From Fidelibacterota bacterium (lineage in GTDB: Bacteria > Fidelibacterota > Marinisomatia > Marinisomatales > Marinisomataceae), in contig JADHQL010000001.1 of assembly GCA_016777965.1 (NCBI GenBank), positions 1-64,000 on the forward strand: DNA of 64,000 nucleotides, given 5' to 3'. This document shows positions 16,204 through 24,454 of this stretch, piece by piece. How positions within the stretch are numbered: the first letter of the stretch is position 1; each line of letters starts with the position of its first letter. Position numbers and translations under genes: made by a program. Under the pieces are notes generated by a model. It searched no databases. It was not told where the DNA came from and was given only the letters and a program-made list of their open reading frames with translations.

Positions 16204-16872
16204 ATGGACTCATTTAAAACGTTTTTAACCATCATTATCCTTATTAGTCTATCGTTTGCCCAAAGTGCCAGAGATATGGATGCACAAAACCCTGCAAGCG
16301 ACAACTGGCAGGAAAACTATCGATCACTTCAAAGAGGAGAATCAAGAATTAATATCTATTCCAATGCTGCAGTAGCAGATGTATTTGTATGGAATTCCAC
16401 ATGGCTATCAACTGAAAGAACGTTTCCTGCGGTGATATCATTGCCTACGGACAATCAAGTTTACACTATAAGCTTGTACACTCAATCACAGTTTCAATAT
16501 TTAACAAATGAGTTGCAAAATTTTGATTTTGACGCAAGAGATGTTTCCGAGTTTGAATTACTTCAAGAAGAATTTGAAAGAATGAAAATGGGTACTAAAA
16601 ATGTAAGACCAATCCCTGGAACTAGCGAATCAATTTTTCTAACATATTGTGATTCAGATGATACTAATTGCGAGGAAGGAATGCATTGGTTAGATAAATT
16701 TTATGCTAAGTATTACGATGATAAGCAAGAACAAATTATCGCTTCAGATCTAACTGGATCAGAACTAACAGACGCTGAAAAAGCACTAGTCAGAAGACAT
16801 AGAGTAGGAGTTGCTGGAATGCTCGGCGCTTTTACCATTGCTATATTTTTAATTGATAATGCTGCTTTGTGA
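16204..16872 (+). CDS. Exported protein of unknown function with C-terminal membrane segment
   Basis: A 222-aa protein from the ATG at 16204, chosen because it begins a clean signal peptide (MDSFKTFLTIIILISLSFAQ); an in-frame ATG at 16156 would add 16 residues ahead of it and overlap the previous gene. The mature part is polar with two Cys close together (YCDSDDTNCEEGMHW, possibly a disulfide). The last 20 residues (GVAGMLGAFTIAIFLIDNA) could cross a membrane. No family recognised. Its TGA overlaps the GTG start of thrS by 4 bp, so thrS may be coupled to it. Confidence 0.6.
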   Translation: MDSFKTFLTIIILISLSFAQSARDMDAQNPASDNWQENYRSLQRGESRINIYSNAAVADVFVWNSTWLSTERTFPAVISLPTDNQVYTISLYTQSQFQYLTNELQNFDFDARDVSEFELLQEEFERMKMGTKNVRPIPGTSESIFLTYCDSDDTNCEEGMHWLDKFYAKYYDDKQEQIIASDLTGSELTDAEKALVRRHRVGVAGMLGAFTIAIFLIDNAAL

Positions 16873-18809
16873 GTAATATTTTAGTAAATATTAAAGGTTT
16901 AAACTCTCAAGAGTTTCCAAAAGGTGTAACACCTCTTCAAATTATGAATGATACAAAAGGTGTATCTAAGGATTCTATAATTTGTAAAGTTGATGGCGTT
17001 CTCACTGATCTTTCTGTACAGCTTGCAAATGATTGTGACTTACAATTTATGGACGCAAAAAGTAAAGACGGTCATAGCGTTCTTTTGCACAGCACTGCTC
17101 ATTTAATGGCCCAGGCAGTAAAAAGATTATTTCCTAAAACTAAAGTAGCAATTGGTCCATTTTTGGAGAATAGATTTTATTATGATTTTGATGTAGAAAC
17201 TCCTTTTTCGGATGAAGATTTAGTTAAAATCGAAACAGAGATGGTTAATATTTCTAATGAAAATCTTGAAATTATTCATGAAGTGAAATCTAGAGATGAT
17301 GCACTAGGTTTATTTGATAAAATGAGGGAAGATTATAAAGTTGAAATTATTAACGACTTAGATAAAGATGAGATTTTGAAGGTGTATTCGCAGGGTGAAT
17401 TTACCGATCTTTGTAGAGGACCACATGTGCCATCAACTGGCGCAATCAAGCACTTTAAGCTGTTGTCATCATCTGCAGCTTATTGGAGAGCTGATGAGAA
17501 TAATCAAACTTTGCAACGCGTATATGGGACCTCATTTCAAAATGAAAAAGATTTAAAAAAATATTTAAATATGCTTGAAGAGCAAAAAAAACGTGATCAT
17601 AGAAAAATCGGAAAAGAATTAGACTTGTATTTCTTTGATGATGAAGTCGGTCCTGGTCTACCATTATGGACTCCTAATGGAGCCGCAATGATTGACGAAT
17701 TGGAAGCTTTAGCTAAAGAGAAAGAGACTGCAAGCGGATATTTAAGAGTTAAAACTCCTCATTTAACTAAAGGAGAGCTTTATGAAAAGTCCGGTCATTT
17801 AAAACATTACATCTCCAGTATGTATCCAGCAATGGATGTTGATGGTATTGACTATTATATGAAACCAATGAACTGTCCTCATCATCACAAAATTTTTGCA
17901 AATACACCTAAAAGCTATAGAGATTTGCCTTATAGATTGTCCGAATATGGAACATGTTATAGATATGAAAAATCGGGAGAATTGTTTGGATTAATGCGTG
18001 TAAGAAGTATGCAGATGAATGATGCACATATTTATTGCACTGAAGAACAATTTAAAGATGAGTTTATTGGAGTTTGTAATCTTTATATGGATTATTTCAA
18101 AATCTTCGGTATTGAAAAATATGAAATGAGATTAAGTCTTCATGATCCAAAAGGGTTAGGTGAAAAATTTATTGATAATGCCGAATTATGGAAAAAAACA
18201 GAAGACGATGTTAGAAATGCACTTAAAAGTGCTAATCTGAAATTTGTTGAATCGGTGGGAGATGCTGCTTTTTATGGTCCAAAAATTGATGTTCAGGTCT
18301 GGAGTTCTATTGGTAGAGAGTTTACCTTAGCTACTAATCAGGTAGATTTTGCAGTTCCAGAAAGATTTGACTTAACATATAATGATAAAGATGGCACCTC
18401 AAAAACACCTCTTTGTATACATAGGGCACCATTAGGTACACATGAACGATTTATTGGGTTTCTTATCGAACATTTTGGAGGAAATTTTCCTCTTTGGTTA
18501 GCTCCAAAACAAGTAACTATATTGCCTGTTTCCGATAAATATAATGATTATGCTGAGGAAATTACAAATGAACTTAAATCTAAAGGATTAAGAGTTTCTT
18601 TAGATAATCGATCAGAAAAAATAGGTTCAAAAATTAGAGATGCAGAACTACAAAAAATTAATATCATGATTATTGTTGGTGAAAAAGAAGTTGAAAATAA
18701 AACAGTAACTATTAGAAGAAGGTTTATAAAAGAGCAAAAAGAGTTATCATTAGATAAATTTTCAAATGAAGTTTTAACTGAAATTAACGAAAGGAGAGTT
18801 TCGAATTAA
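16869..18809 (+). CDS. thrS: Threonyl-tRNA synthetase
   Basis: A 646-aa class II synthetase that charges tRNA-Thr in the cytosol. Domains in order: TGS (1-62), the editing/SAD domain with HSTAHLMAQAVKRLFP (from about 74) and a second metal site CRGPHVP, the catalytic core (about 250-540) and the anticodon-binding domain (from about 545). The catalytic zinc ligands are Cys336 (MNCPHHH), His387 (DAHIYC) and His518 (IHRAPLGTH). The start is GTG in a GTGA overlap with the previous stop. There is no T-box or other leader because the upstream region is coding. It leads the thrS-infC-rpmI-rplT-pheST block, as in many bacteria. Confidence 0.97.
   Translation: MSNILVNIKGLNSQEFPKGVTPLQIMNDTKGVSKDSIICKVDGVLTDLSVQLANDCDLQFMDAKSKDGHSVLLHSTAHLMAQAVKRLFPKTKVAIGPFLENRFYYDFDVETPFSDEDLVKIETEMVNISNENLEIIHEVKSRDDALGLFDKMREDYKVEIINDLDKDEILKVYSQGEFTDLCRGPHVPSTGAIKHFKLLSSSAAYWRADENNQTLQRVYGTSFQNEKDLKKYLNMLEEQKKRDHRKIGKELDLYFFDDEVGPGLPLWTPNGAAMIDELEALAKEKETASGYLRVKTPHLTKGELYEKSGHLKHYISSMYPAMDVDGIDYYMKPMNCPHHHKIFANTPKSYRDLPYRLSEYGTCYRYEKSGELFGLMRVRSMQMNDAHIYCTEEQFKDEFIGVCNLYMDYFKIFGIEKYEMRLSLHDPKGLGEKFIDNAELWKKTEDDVRNALKSANLKFVESVGDAAFYGPKIDVQVWSSIGREFTLATNQVDFAVPERFDLTYNDKDGTSKTPLCIHRAPLGTHERFIGFLIEHFGGNFPLWLAPKQVTILPVSDKYNDYAEEITNELKSKGLRVSLDNRSEKIGSKIRDAELQKINIMIIVGEKEVENKTVTIRRRFIKEQKELSLDKFSNEVLTEINERRVSN
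18792..18796 (+). promoter_or_regulatory. Ribosome binding site that decides the infC start
   Basis: AGGAG, 8 bases before the ATT at 18805, inside the end of thrS. It is one of the best Shine-Dalgarno matches nearby and no ATG, GTG or TTG lies in frame at a suitable distance, which supports initiation at AUU. Confidence 0.7.
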
Positions 18810-19314
18810 AAAACAGAGAATAAGGGTAAACGAAAAAATTTATGCTGATAAAGTAAGACTGATCAATCAAAATAAAGAACAAATTGGTCTTGTAAGTGTA
18901 AAAGAAGCTTTAATTAAAGCGCAGGAAGCTGGTTTAGATTTGGTTGAAATTTCACCAAATGCAAAACCTCCAGTTTGTAAAATTATGGACTTTGGTAAGT
19001 TTAAATATGAAGAAAAAAAGAAAGCACAACAAAGCAAGAAAAAACAGCAAACTATCAAAGTAAAAGAATTAAGATTGAGACCAAATATTGGTGATCATGA
19101 TTTAGAAAATAAACTTAAAATGGGTAAAAAGTTTTTATCTGAAGGTTGTAAGTTAAAATTAACTTTAATGTATAGAGGTAGAGAAATGTCTCGACAAGAT
19201 TTAGGGCAAGAGCTAATGCAGCGTGTTTTATCGACGTTAAGTGAGCATGCAGAGTTAGAAAAAGATTCTCCTTTGACTGGAAGAAAAAAATCTATAATAT
19301 TAGCCCCGAAATAG
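18805..19314 (+). CDS. infC: Translation initiation factor IF-3 with AUU start
   Basis: IF-3 binds the 30S subunit and checks start codon and initiator tRNA. Read from the ATT at 18805 the protein is 169 aa. It begins KKQRIRVNEKIYADKVRLIN after the initiator, with the usual IF3-N domain (AQEAGLDLVEISPNAKPPVC, then KIMDFGKFKYEEKKK) and IF3-C domain (KELRLRPNIGDHDLENKLKM). The infC frame is closed upstream by a TAA inside thrS and has no ATG before the conserved N-terminus. AUU is the classical start of E. coli infC, where IF-3 represses its own translation by rejecting it. The start overlaps the last codons of thrS. Confidence 0.9.
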   Translation: MKKQRIRVNEKIYADKVRLINQNKEQIGLVSVKEALIKAQEAGLDLVEISPNAKPPVCKIMDFGKFKYEEKKKAQQSKKKQQTIKVKELRLRPNIGDHDLENKLKMGKKFLSEGCKLKLTLMYRGREMSRQDLGQELMQRVLSTLSEHAELEKDSPLTGRKKSIILAPK

Positions 19315-19323
19315 GAATTAAAT

Positions 19324-19527
19324 ATGCCAAAACAAAAAACAAGAAAAAGCGTATCAAAAAGATTTAAAGTTACTGGTTCAGGTAAACTGAAACGTAACAA
19401 AGCTGGACATAGTCACATGCTTATCCGAAGAGATGGAGATGTCAAGCGTGCAGCTAAAAAAGCTACAGTGGTAGCCCCATCTTTTGAAAAGCGTATAAAA
19501 AAAATGATGGCGAAAGCAGGAAGTTAA
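19324..19527 (+). CDS. rpmI: 50S ribosomal protein L35
   Basis: A 67-aa, very basic protein with the family pattern [20 protein letters not shown], then [16 protein letters not shown], normal length for L35. It lies 9 bp after infC and 1 bp before rplT in the standard infC-rpmI-rplT order. AGGAAT precedes the ATG. In other bacteria this operon is controlled by L20 binding its mRNA; I did not find an obvious copy of that site here. Confidence 0.95.
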   Translation: MPKQKTRKSVSKRFKVTGSGKLKRNKAGHSHMLIRRDGDVKRAAKKATVVAPSFEKRIKKMMAKAGS

Positions 19528-19528
19528 G

Positions 19529-19879
19529 ATGCCAAGATCAAATAGTTCAGTTCCAAGACATAGAAGACATCGCAAGATTGTAAAGCTTGCAAAAGGTTAT
19601 TTTGGTGTTAGAAGTAGAAATTTCAAAGCAGCTAAAGATGCAGTAACTAAAGCTGGTCTATATGCTTATAGAGATAGAAGACAGAAAAAACGTCAGTTTA
19701 GAAGACTTTGGATTGTAAGAATTAACGCTGCATCAAGATTAAATGGTTTATCCTATTCAAATTTTGTACATTTATTGAAGGAGAAAGGGGTCGATTTAGA
19801 TAGAAAAGTATTAGCAGATTTAGCTGTTAATAACCCAACTGTCTTTGAAGATCTCGTAAAATACTTAAATAAAAAATAG
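19529..19879 (+). CDS. rplT: 50S ribosomal protein L20
   Basis: A 116-aa basic protein that binds 23S rRNA early in assembly. The N-terminal extension ([20 protein letters not shown]) and the globular part ([20 protein letters not shown], then [20 protein letters not shown]) match the family from end to end. It follows rpmI by 1 bp and precedes pheS by 9 bp. Confidence 0.96.
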   Translation: MPRSNSSVPRHRRHRKIVKLAKGYFGVRSRNFKAAKDAVTKAGLYAYRDRRQKKRQFRRLWIVRINAASRLNGLSYSNFVHLLKEKGVDLDRKVLADLAVNNPTVFEDLVKYLNKK

Positions 19880-19888
19880 AAAAATACG

Positions 19889-20869
19889 ATGTCATTAGAT
19901 AAAACTATCAAAGGATTAAAGACATCATTTTCTAAAGAGTTATCCAAATCTAAGACTTCACAAGATCTAGAAAATTTCCGAATCAAATACTTAGGTAGAA
20001 ATGGACAGCTTGCATCATTGTTTGAAGAGTTTAATAAACTACCTGCTCCTGAAAAACCACGCTTTGGAAAAGAATTAAATATCCTAAAAAATCAATTAAC
20101 TAATCAATATCAAAATGCCTTAGGAAGCAAAAGTGAAGACTCTACTTCAAGCAATATAGATTTTTCATTGCCAGGATATAATTTACCTGATGGAAATATC
20201 CATCCATTAGAACAGATTACTTCAGAAATAAAATCTATTTTTCAATCTATTGGTTTTTCCGTTGCTTACGGTCCTGAAATTGATGATGATTATCATAATT
20301 TTGAAGCATTAAACGTACCAAAACATCATCCAGCAAGAGATATGCAGGATACATTTTTTATCAACCCTAATGCTGTGCTGAGAACACATACATCCAATGT
20401 TCAAATTCATTTAATGGAAAATCAAGATCCGCCTTTAAGGCATATATGTTGCGGTAGAGTGTTCAGAAATGAGGCAGTAAGTTATAAAAGTTTTTGTTTG
20501 TTTAATCAAGTTGAGGGATTAGTCATTAATGAAACATCCTCATTTGCTGAGATGAAAGGAACTTTAGAGTATTTTGTCCAAGAAATGTTTGGAAAAGATA
20601 CAAAAATGCGCTTTAGACCAAGTTATTTTCCATTTACTGAACCCAGTGCAGAAGTTGACATCTGGAATAGTAAATTAAATCAATGGATGGAAATATTGGG
20701 CTGCGGTATGGTCAATCCAAATGTTTTATCTAATGTTGGCTATGACACTGAAAAATATCAAGGATTCGCTTTTGGTATGGGAATTGAAAGAATTGCTATG
20801 ATAAAATATGGCATAAAAGATATTAGGCTTTTTTATCAGAACGATAAACGTTTCTTGGAGCAGTTTTAA
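19889..20869 (+). CDS. pheS: Phenylalanyl-tRNA synthetase alpha subunit
   Basis: A 326-aa catalytic subunit of the alpha2-beta2 enzyme. It has the N-terminal coiled coil that contacts tRNA (1-85) and a class II core: HPLEQITSEIKSIFQSIGF, GPEIDDDYHNFEALNVPKHHPAR, DMQDTFF, and RTHTSNVQIHLM (motif 2 region), then FRPSYFPFTEPSAEVD and a GFAFGMGIERIAMIKYG motif 3. Normal length. Its TAA overlaps the ATG of pheT by one base, consistent with equal synthesis of both subunits. Confidence 0.97.
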   Translation: MSLDKTIKGLKTSFSKELSKSKTSQDLENFRIKYLGRNGQLASLFEEFNKLPAPEKPRFGKELNILKNQLTNQYQNALGSKSEDSTSSNIDFSLPGYNLPDGNIHPLEQITSEIKSIFQSIGFSVAYGPEIDDDYHNFEALNVPKHHPARDMQDTFFINPNAVLRTHTSNVQIHLMENQDPPLRHICCGRVFRNEAVSYKSFCLFNQVEGLVINETSSFAEMKGTLEYFVQEMFGKDTKMRFRPSYFPFTEPSAEVDIWNSKLNQWMEILGCGMVNPNVLSNVGYDTEKYQGFAFGMGIERIAMIKYGIKDIRLFYQNDKRFLEQF

Positions 20870-23250
20870 TGAAAGTTTCATTGCACTGGCTTAGAAGGTT
20901 TGTTGATTTTGACTTGACAGCTACAGAGTTAGCTGAAAAACTTACTATGAGAGGATTTGAGTCTGAAGTTGTATCAGATTTTGATGCTTTAGAAAACTTA
21001 GTTGTTGGAGAAGTTTTAACAGCAGAAAAGCACCCTGATGCAGACAAGCTTAAGTTATGTTCTGTTTCAGATGGATCAGAAACTTTTAGCGTTGTTTGTG
21101 GAGCTCCAAATGTAGATGCTGGTCAAAAAATAGTTTTTGCAAAAGTTGGAGCTGTTCTTCCAGGCGATTTCAAAATAGGCAAATCTAAAATTAGAGGCGT
21201 AGAAAGTTTTGGAATGATTTGTTCGGAAAGAGAACTTGGAATTTCAGAAGAACATGACGGCATTATGGTATTAGATGAATCTCATAAGGCAGGAACACCT
21301 ATTAAAGAAGTGTTAGGTCCATTATTTAATGCCATAGATATTGAAGTAACTCCAGATAAAGCTTTTGCATTAAGTCATCGAGGCATAGCAAGGGAAGTAG
21401 CAACAATTGTTGGATCCAAACTAAAAGCTCCAATAAATAGCGTAAAATTAAACCCAAAGTCAAAAGACGTTATTTCAGTCGAATTAGATAAAAAAGGCGG
21501 TTGTACGCGCTATATTGCAGGTACAATAAAGGGAGTAAAGGTAGGACCTTCTCCGAAATGGCTTGCCGAATATTTGAAATCAGTTGGTCAGAAGAGCATC
21601 AATAACCTTGTTGATATATCTAATTTCATGCTTTTGGAAATCGGTCATCCCACTCATGTCTTTGATTTACAAAAATTAGCCAAACCTGCAATTAAGGTTT
21701 CTTGGGCAAAAAAGGGTGAAAAATTTGATGCTTTGGATGAAGAAACATATGAATTAAGTGCTGATCATATGATTATTACGGATACAAAAAATACCGTTGC
21801 TTTAGCTGGTATTATCGGGGGAATAGATAGCTCTGTTACTGATTCCACCACAGAAGTATTAATTGAGAGTGCATATTTTGACCCAGTTGTTATCAGAAAA
21901 GGGTCTAAAAAATTAAATTTATTATCTGAGGCATCTAGAAGATTTGAGAGAGGTACAGATCCAAATGCCGCTTTAGAGGCATTTAATATGATTGTCCAGT
22001 TAATGCAAGAAGTTGCTGGTGGTGCTTTAGAGTCTGTAATCACTGATGAATGTTCAATGAGCCTAGATAATACTTCTATTGATTTATCATTTGAAAAACT
22101 GCTCAAATATGCTGGACAAGAAATTCCTTCAAAAGACATAGAATCTATACTGAGAGGACTTCACATAGATGCTAAAAAAACTAAAACTGGCTTGAATTGT
22201 TCTATTCCTACATTTAGAACTGATTTAAAGGCGGAAACAGACCTTATTGAAGAGGTATTTAGATGTTATGGTTACAACAATATTAAGTCTTCTTTTAATT
22301 ATTCTTCTATTATGCAATATGCAAACGATGAAGAATCTACTATTTCTTCCTTAAAACATCATTTATCCTCTTTAGGATTTCATCAATCTTACAATAACTC
22401 ACTTGAAGATGTTGAAGAGGTGAAGCTGTTTGGAAAAGATGCTGTTAGTGTTATGAATCCCTCCTCAGAAAGAATGAATACTTTGCGAACAACTCTTCAT
22501 TCAGGATTGTTGAAAAATTTAGATTATAATTATCGTAACGGATCAGCAAATACCTTGATTTATGAATATGGAACAATTTTTGAAGGTAAAACAGATAAAT
22601 TAAAGGACATAATTCAGAAAAGTAGTTTATCATGCTTAGTTCATGGTGATGTATTTTCCAAAAATGTACATTTTGATTCAATACCTGCTTCTTTTGCATT
22701 CTTAAAAGGGGTGGCTTCCAATATTTTTGAAGATAAAAGACTTGGAATAAAAGTTGAGTACTCCGAACAGTCACATCATTATTGCAATCCGTATTTCTTA
22801 ATTATTGACGGTAAAAAACAAGTTATTGGCGGTTTAGGTATCATTAAAGATTCATTGCTAAAACAATTAGATATAGCTTATAAGCATGAAGTTGTAGTGC
22901 TAGATATAGATCCAGAGATTTTTACTGATTATGGTAGTTATAGCACTAAGGTAGAGGATATTGTATCCTTCCCAATCATGCAAAGAGACTTAAATTTTAA
23001 AATGGACAGCAGTATTCAAGTTGGTGATGTTGTTAAAACAATGAAATCAGTTAATCAGTCTATATTACAAAATGTAATTCCTGTAGATATTTATCAATCA
23101 AAAAATGATATGTCATCTAAGGATGTTTTATTTTCACTAAACTTTCAATCACCTAAAAAAACACTTGAAGATAATGATGTAAATTCAATTATTACTGAAA
23201 TTATAACTATTGTTGCTAAAAAATTTAATGCTAAATTAAGAGATAATTAG
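20869..23250 (+). CDS. pheT: Phenylalanyl-tRNA synthetase beta subunit
   Basis: A 793-aa partner of PheS. Domains: an EMAP/tRNA-binding OB fold (about 40-150; VVGEVLTAEKHPDADKLKLC), the B3/B4 editing domain with TRYIAGTIKGVKVGPSPKWL and GGIDSSVTDSTTEVLIESAYF, B5 (about 400-475), the catalytic-like core and a C-terminal anticodon-binding ferredoxin-like domain (SFPIMQRDLNFKMD). Length is normal. Ends 8 bp before zapA. Confidence 0.96.
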   Translation: MKVSLHWLRRFVDFDLTATELAEKLTMRGFESEVVSDFDALENLVVGEVLTAEKHPDADKLKLCSVSDGSETFSVVCGAPNVDAGQKIVFAKVGAVLPGDFKIGKSKIRGVESFGMICSERELGISEEHDGIMVLDESHKAGTPIKEVLGPLFNAIDIEVTPDKAFALSHRGIAREVATIVGSKLKAPINSVKLNPKSKDVISVELDKKGGCTRYIAGTIKGVKVGPSPKWLAEYLKSVGQKSINNLVDISNFMLLEIGHPTHVFDLQKLAKPAIKVSWAKKGEKFDALDEETYELSADHMIITDTKNTVALAGIIGGIDSSVTDSTTEVLIESAYFDPVVIRKGSKKLNLLSEASRRFERGTDPNAALEAFNMIVQLMQEVAGGALESVITDECSMSLDNTSIDLSFEKLLKYAGQEIPSKDIESILRGLHIDAKKTKTGLNCSIPTFRTDLKAETDLIEEVFRCYGYNNIKSSFNYSSIMQYANDEESTISSLKHHLSSLGFHQSYNNSLEDVEEVKLFGKDAVSVMNPSSERMNTLRTTLHSGLLKNLDYNYRNGSANTLIYEYGTIFEGKTDKLKDIIQKSSLSCLVHGDVFSKNVHFDSIPASFAFLKGVASNIFEDKRLGIKVEYSEQSHHYCNPYFLIIDGKKQVIGGLGIIKDSLLKQLDIAYKHEVVVLDIDPEIFTDYGSYSTKVEDIVSFPIMQRDLNFKMDSSIQVGDVVKTMKSVNQSILQNVIPVDIYQSKNDMSSKDVLFSLNFQSPKKTLEDNDVNSIITEIITIVAKKFNAKLRDN

Positions 23251-23258
23251 AGGTTGAT

Positions 23259-23552
23259 ATGGAATCAAATAAAAAAATAGTAAACGTAAGAATATTTGGA
23301 CAAGAGTACCCAATTAGAGCTTCTTCAAATGAGGATTATATTAAGGAAGTTGCAGCTTATGTAGATAAAAAAATGCATGAAGTTCAACAAGCAGTTCCAT
23401 CTTCTATGAATGCATCAAAAATAGCAATTTTAGCTGCTATGAATATTTCTGATGAATTATTTGGTGCTCGTAGAGGTGAATACTCATTCAAAGGTGAAGT
23501 TGAGTCCAAAGTAAAATCATTGATCGAACGAATAGAAGAAATTACAGATTAG
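23259..23552 (+). CDS. zapA: Cell division protein ZapA
   Basis: A 97-aa FtsZ-binding protein. The N-terminal strand pair NVRIFGQEYPIRASSNEDYI, the helix KEVAAYVDKKMHEVQQ, and ILAAMNISDELFGARRG followed by a coiled-coil end match ZapA. It promotes bundling of FtsZ at the division ring. The order pheT-zapA is common in other phyla too. Here folD follows directly, 11 bp on, with no room for a 6S RNA between them. Confidence 0.85.
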   Translation: MESNKKIVNVRIFGQEYPIRASSNEDYIKEVAAYVDKKMHEVQQAVPSSMNASKIAILAAMNISDELFGARRGEYSFKGEVESKVKSLIERIEEITD

Positions 23553-23563
23553 GGGAGATCGTA

Positions 23564-24433
23564 ATGGAAACATCTATATTATCTGGTTTAGAAGCCAGCA
23601 AAGCTCTTTATTTAAGCCTTGAAAGTAGAATAAGTCACTTAAAAAATCATGGAATTGTTCCTGGATTAGCTGCTGTATTAGTTGGCAATAATCCTGCATC
23701 TGAGATATACGTAAAGAATAAGACAAAAAAATTTGAAACTTTAGAACTGAAAACTGATGTATTTCGATTAGAACAAACAGTATCAGAAGACGAATTATTA
23801 TCTTTAATAAGTCAGTTAAATACTGATTCTGAATTTCACGGTATTTTAGTACAGTTGCCGCTACCAAAACATATAGACAGTGAAAAAGTCCTTAATGCGA
23901 TTATCCCTACAAAAGATGTTGATGGCTTTCATCCTGAAAACGCTGGTTTATTATCCATAGGTAAGCCTAGGTTTGTGCCATGTACTCCAAAAGGTATTAT
24001 GTTTATATTAAAGCATTTTAATATTGATCTAAATGGTAAGCATGTAGTGGTTATTGGCAGAAGTAATATTGTTGGTAGACCCATTTCTATTTTAGCTAGC
24101 TTAAAAGAACTAGGGAATGCTACTGTAACGCTTTGTCATAGTGGAACAAAAGATTTAAAGTATTTCTCAAAACAAGCAGATGTGTTAGTTGCCGCTTTAG
24201 GATCTCCCAAGTTTGTAGATAGTTCTTACATCAAAGAAGGAGTGTGTTTAGTTGATGTTGGGATAAATAGAATTGAGATAGATGGAAAGTCAAAGATTGT
24301 TGGTGATGTCAATCAAGATAGTGTATCTGGTATAGCAAGTTCTTTAACACCTGTTCCAAAAGGTGTTGGACCAATGACGATCGCTATGCTCGTAGAAAAC
24401 ACCGTATTGTCAGCCGAATTATTGTTAAATTAA
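23564..24433 (+). CDS. folD: Methylenetetrahydrofolate dehydrogenase/cyclohydrolase
   Basis: A 289-aa bifunctional enzyme that interconverts 5,10-methylene-THF and 10-formyl-THF with NADP. Signatures: PGLAAVLVGNNPASEIYVKN with the catalytic Lys region just after (KNKTKKFE), GILVQLPLPKHI, PTKDVDGFHPENAG, the Rossmann loop VVVIGRSNIVGRP, and the C-terminal PVPKGVGPMTIAMLVENT. Normal length. A GGGGAGA ribosome site precedes the ATG. Confidence 0.96.
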   Translation: METSILSGLEASKALYLSLESRISHLKNHGIVPGLAAVLVGNNPASEIYVKNKTKKFETLELKTDVFRLEQTVSEDELLSLISQLNTDSEFHGILVQLPLPKHIDSEKVLNAIIPTKDVDGFHPENAGLLSIGKPRFVPCTPKGIMFILKHFNIDLNGKHVVVIGRSNIVGRPISILASLKELGNATVTLCHSGTKDLKYFSKQADVLVAALGSPKFVDSSYIKEGVCLVDVGINRIEIDGKSKIVGDVNQDSVSGIASSLTPVPKGVGPMTIAMLVENTVLSAELLLN

Positions 24434-24454
24434 TTTTTATTAGCAGGAGATATA

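Noticed and set aside
16700-16870. T-box or leader regulating thrS
   Set aside because: The upstream sequence is coding and overlaps the start, with no T-box-like UGGN element visible.
21765-22139. 124-codon minus-strand frame opposite pheT
   Set aside because: Antisense to an intact pheT; Ser/Ile-rich translation typical of a shadow frame.
23552-23564. 6S RNA between zapA and folD
   Set aside because: The gap is only 11 bp, so no ssrS gene fits, though it often lies after zapA in other bacteria.
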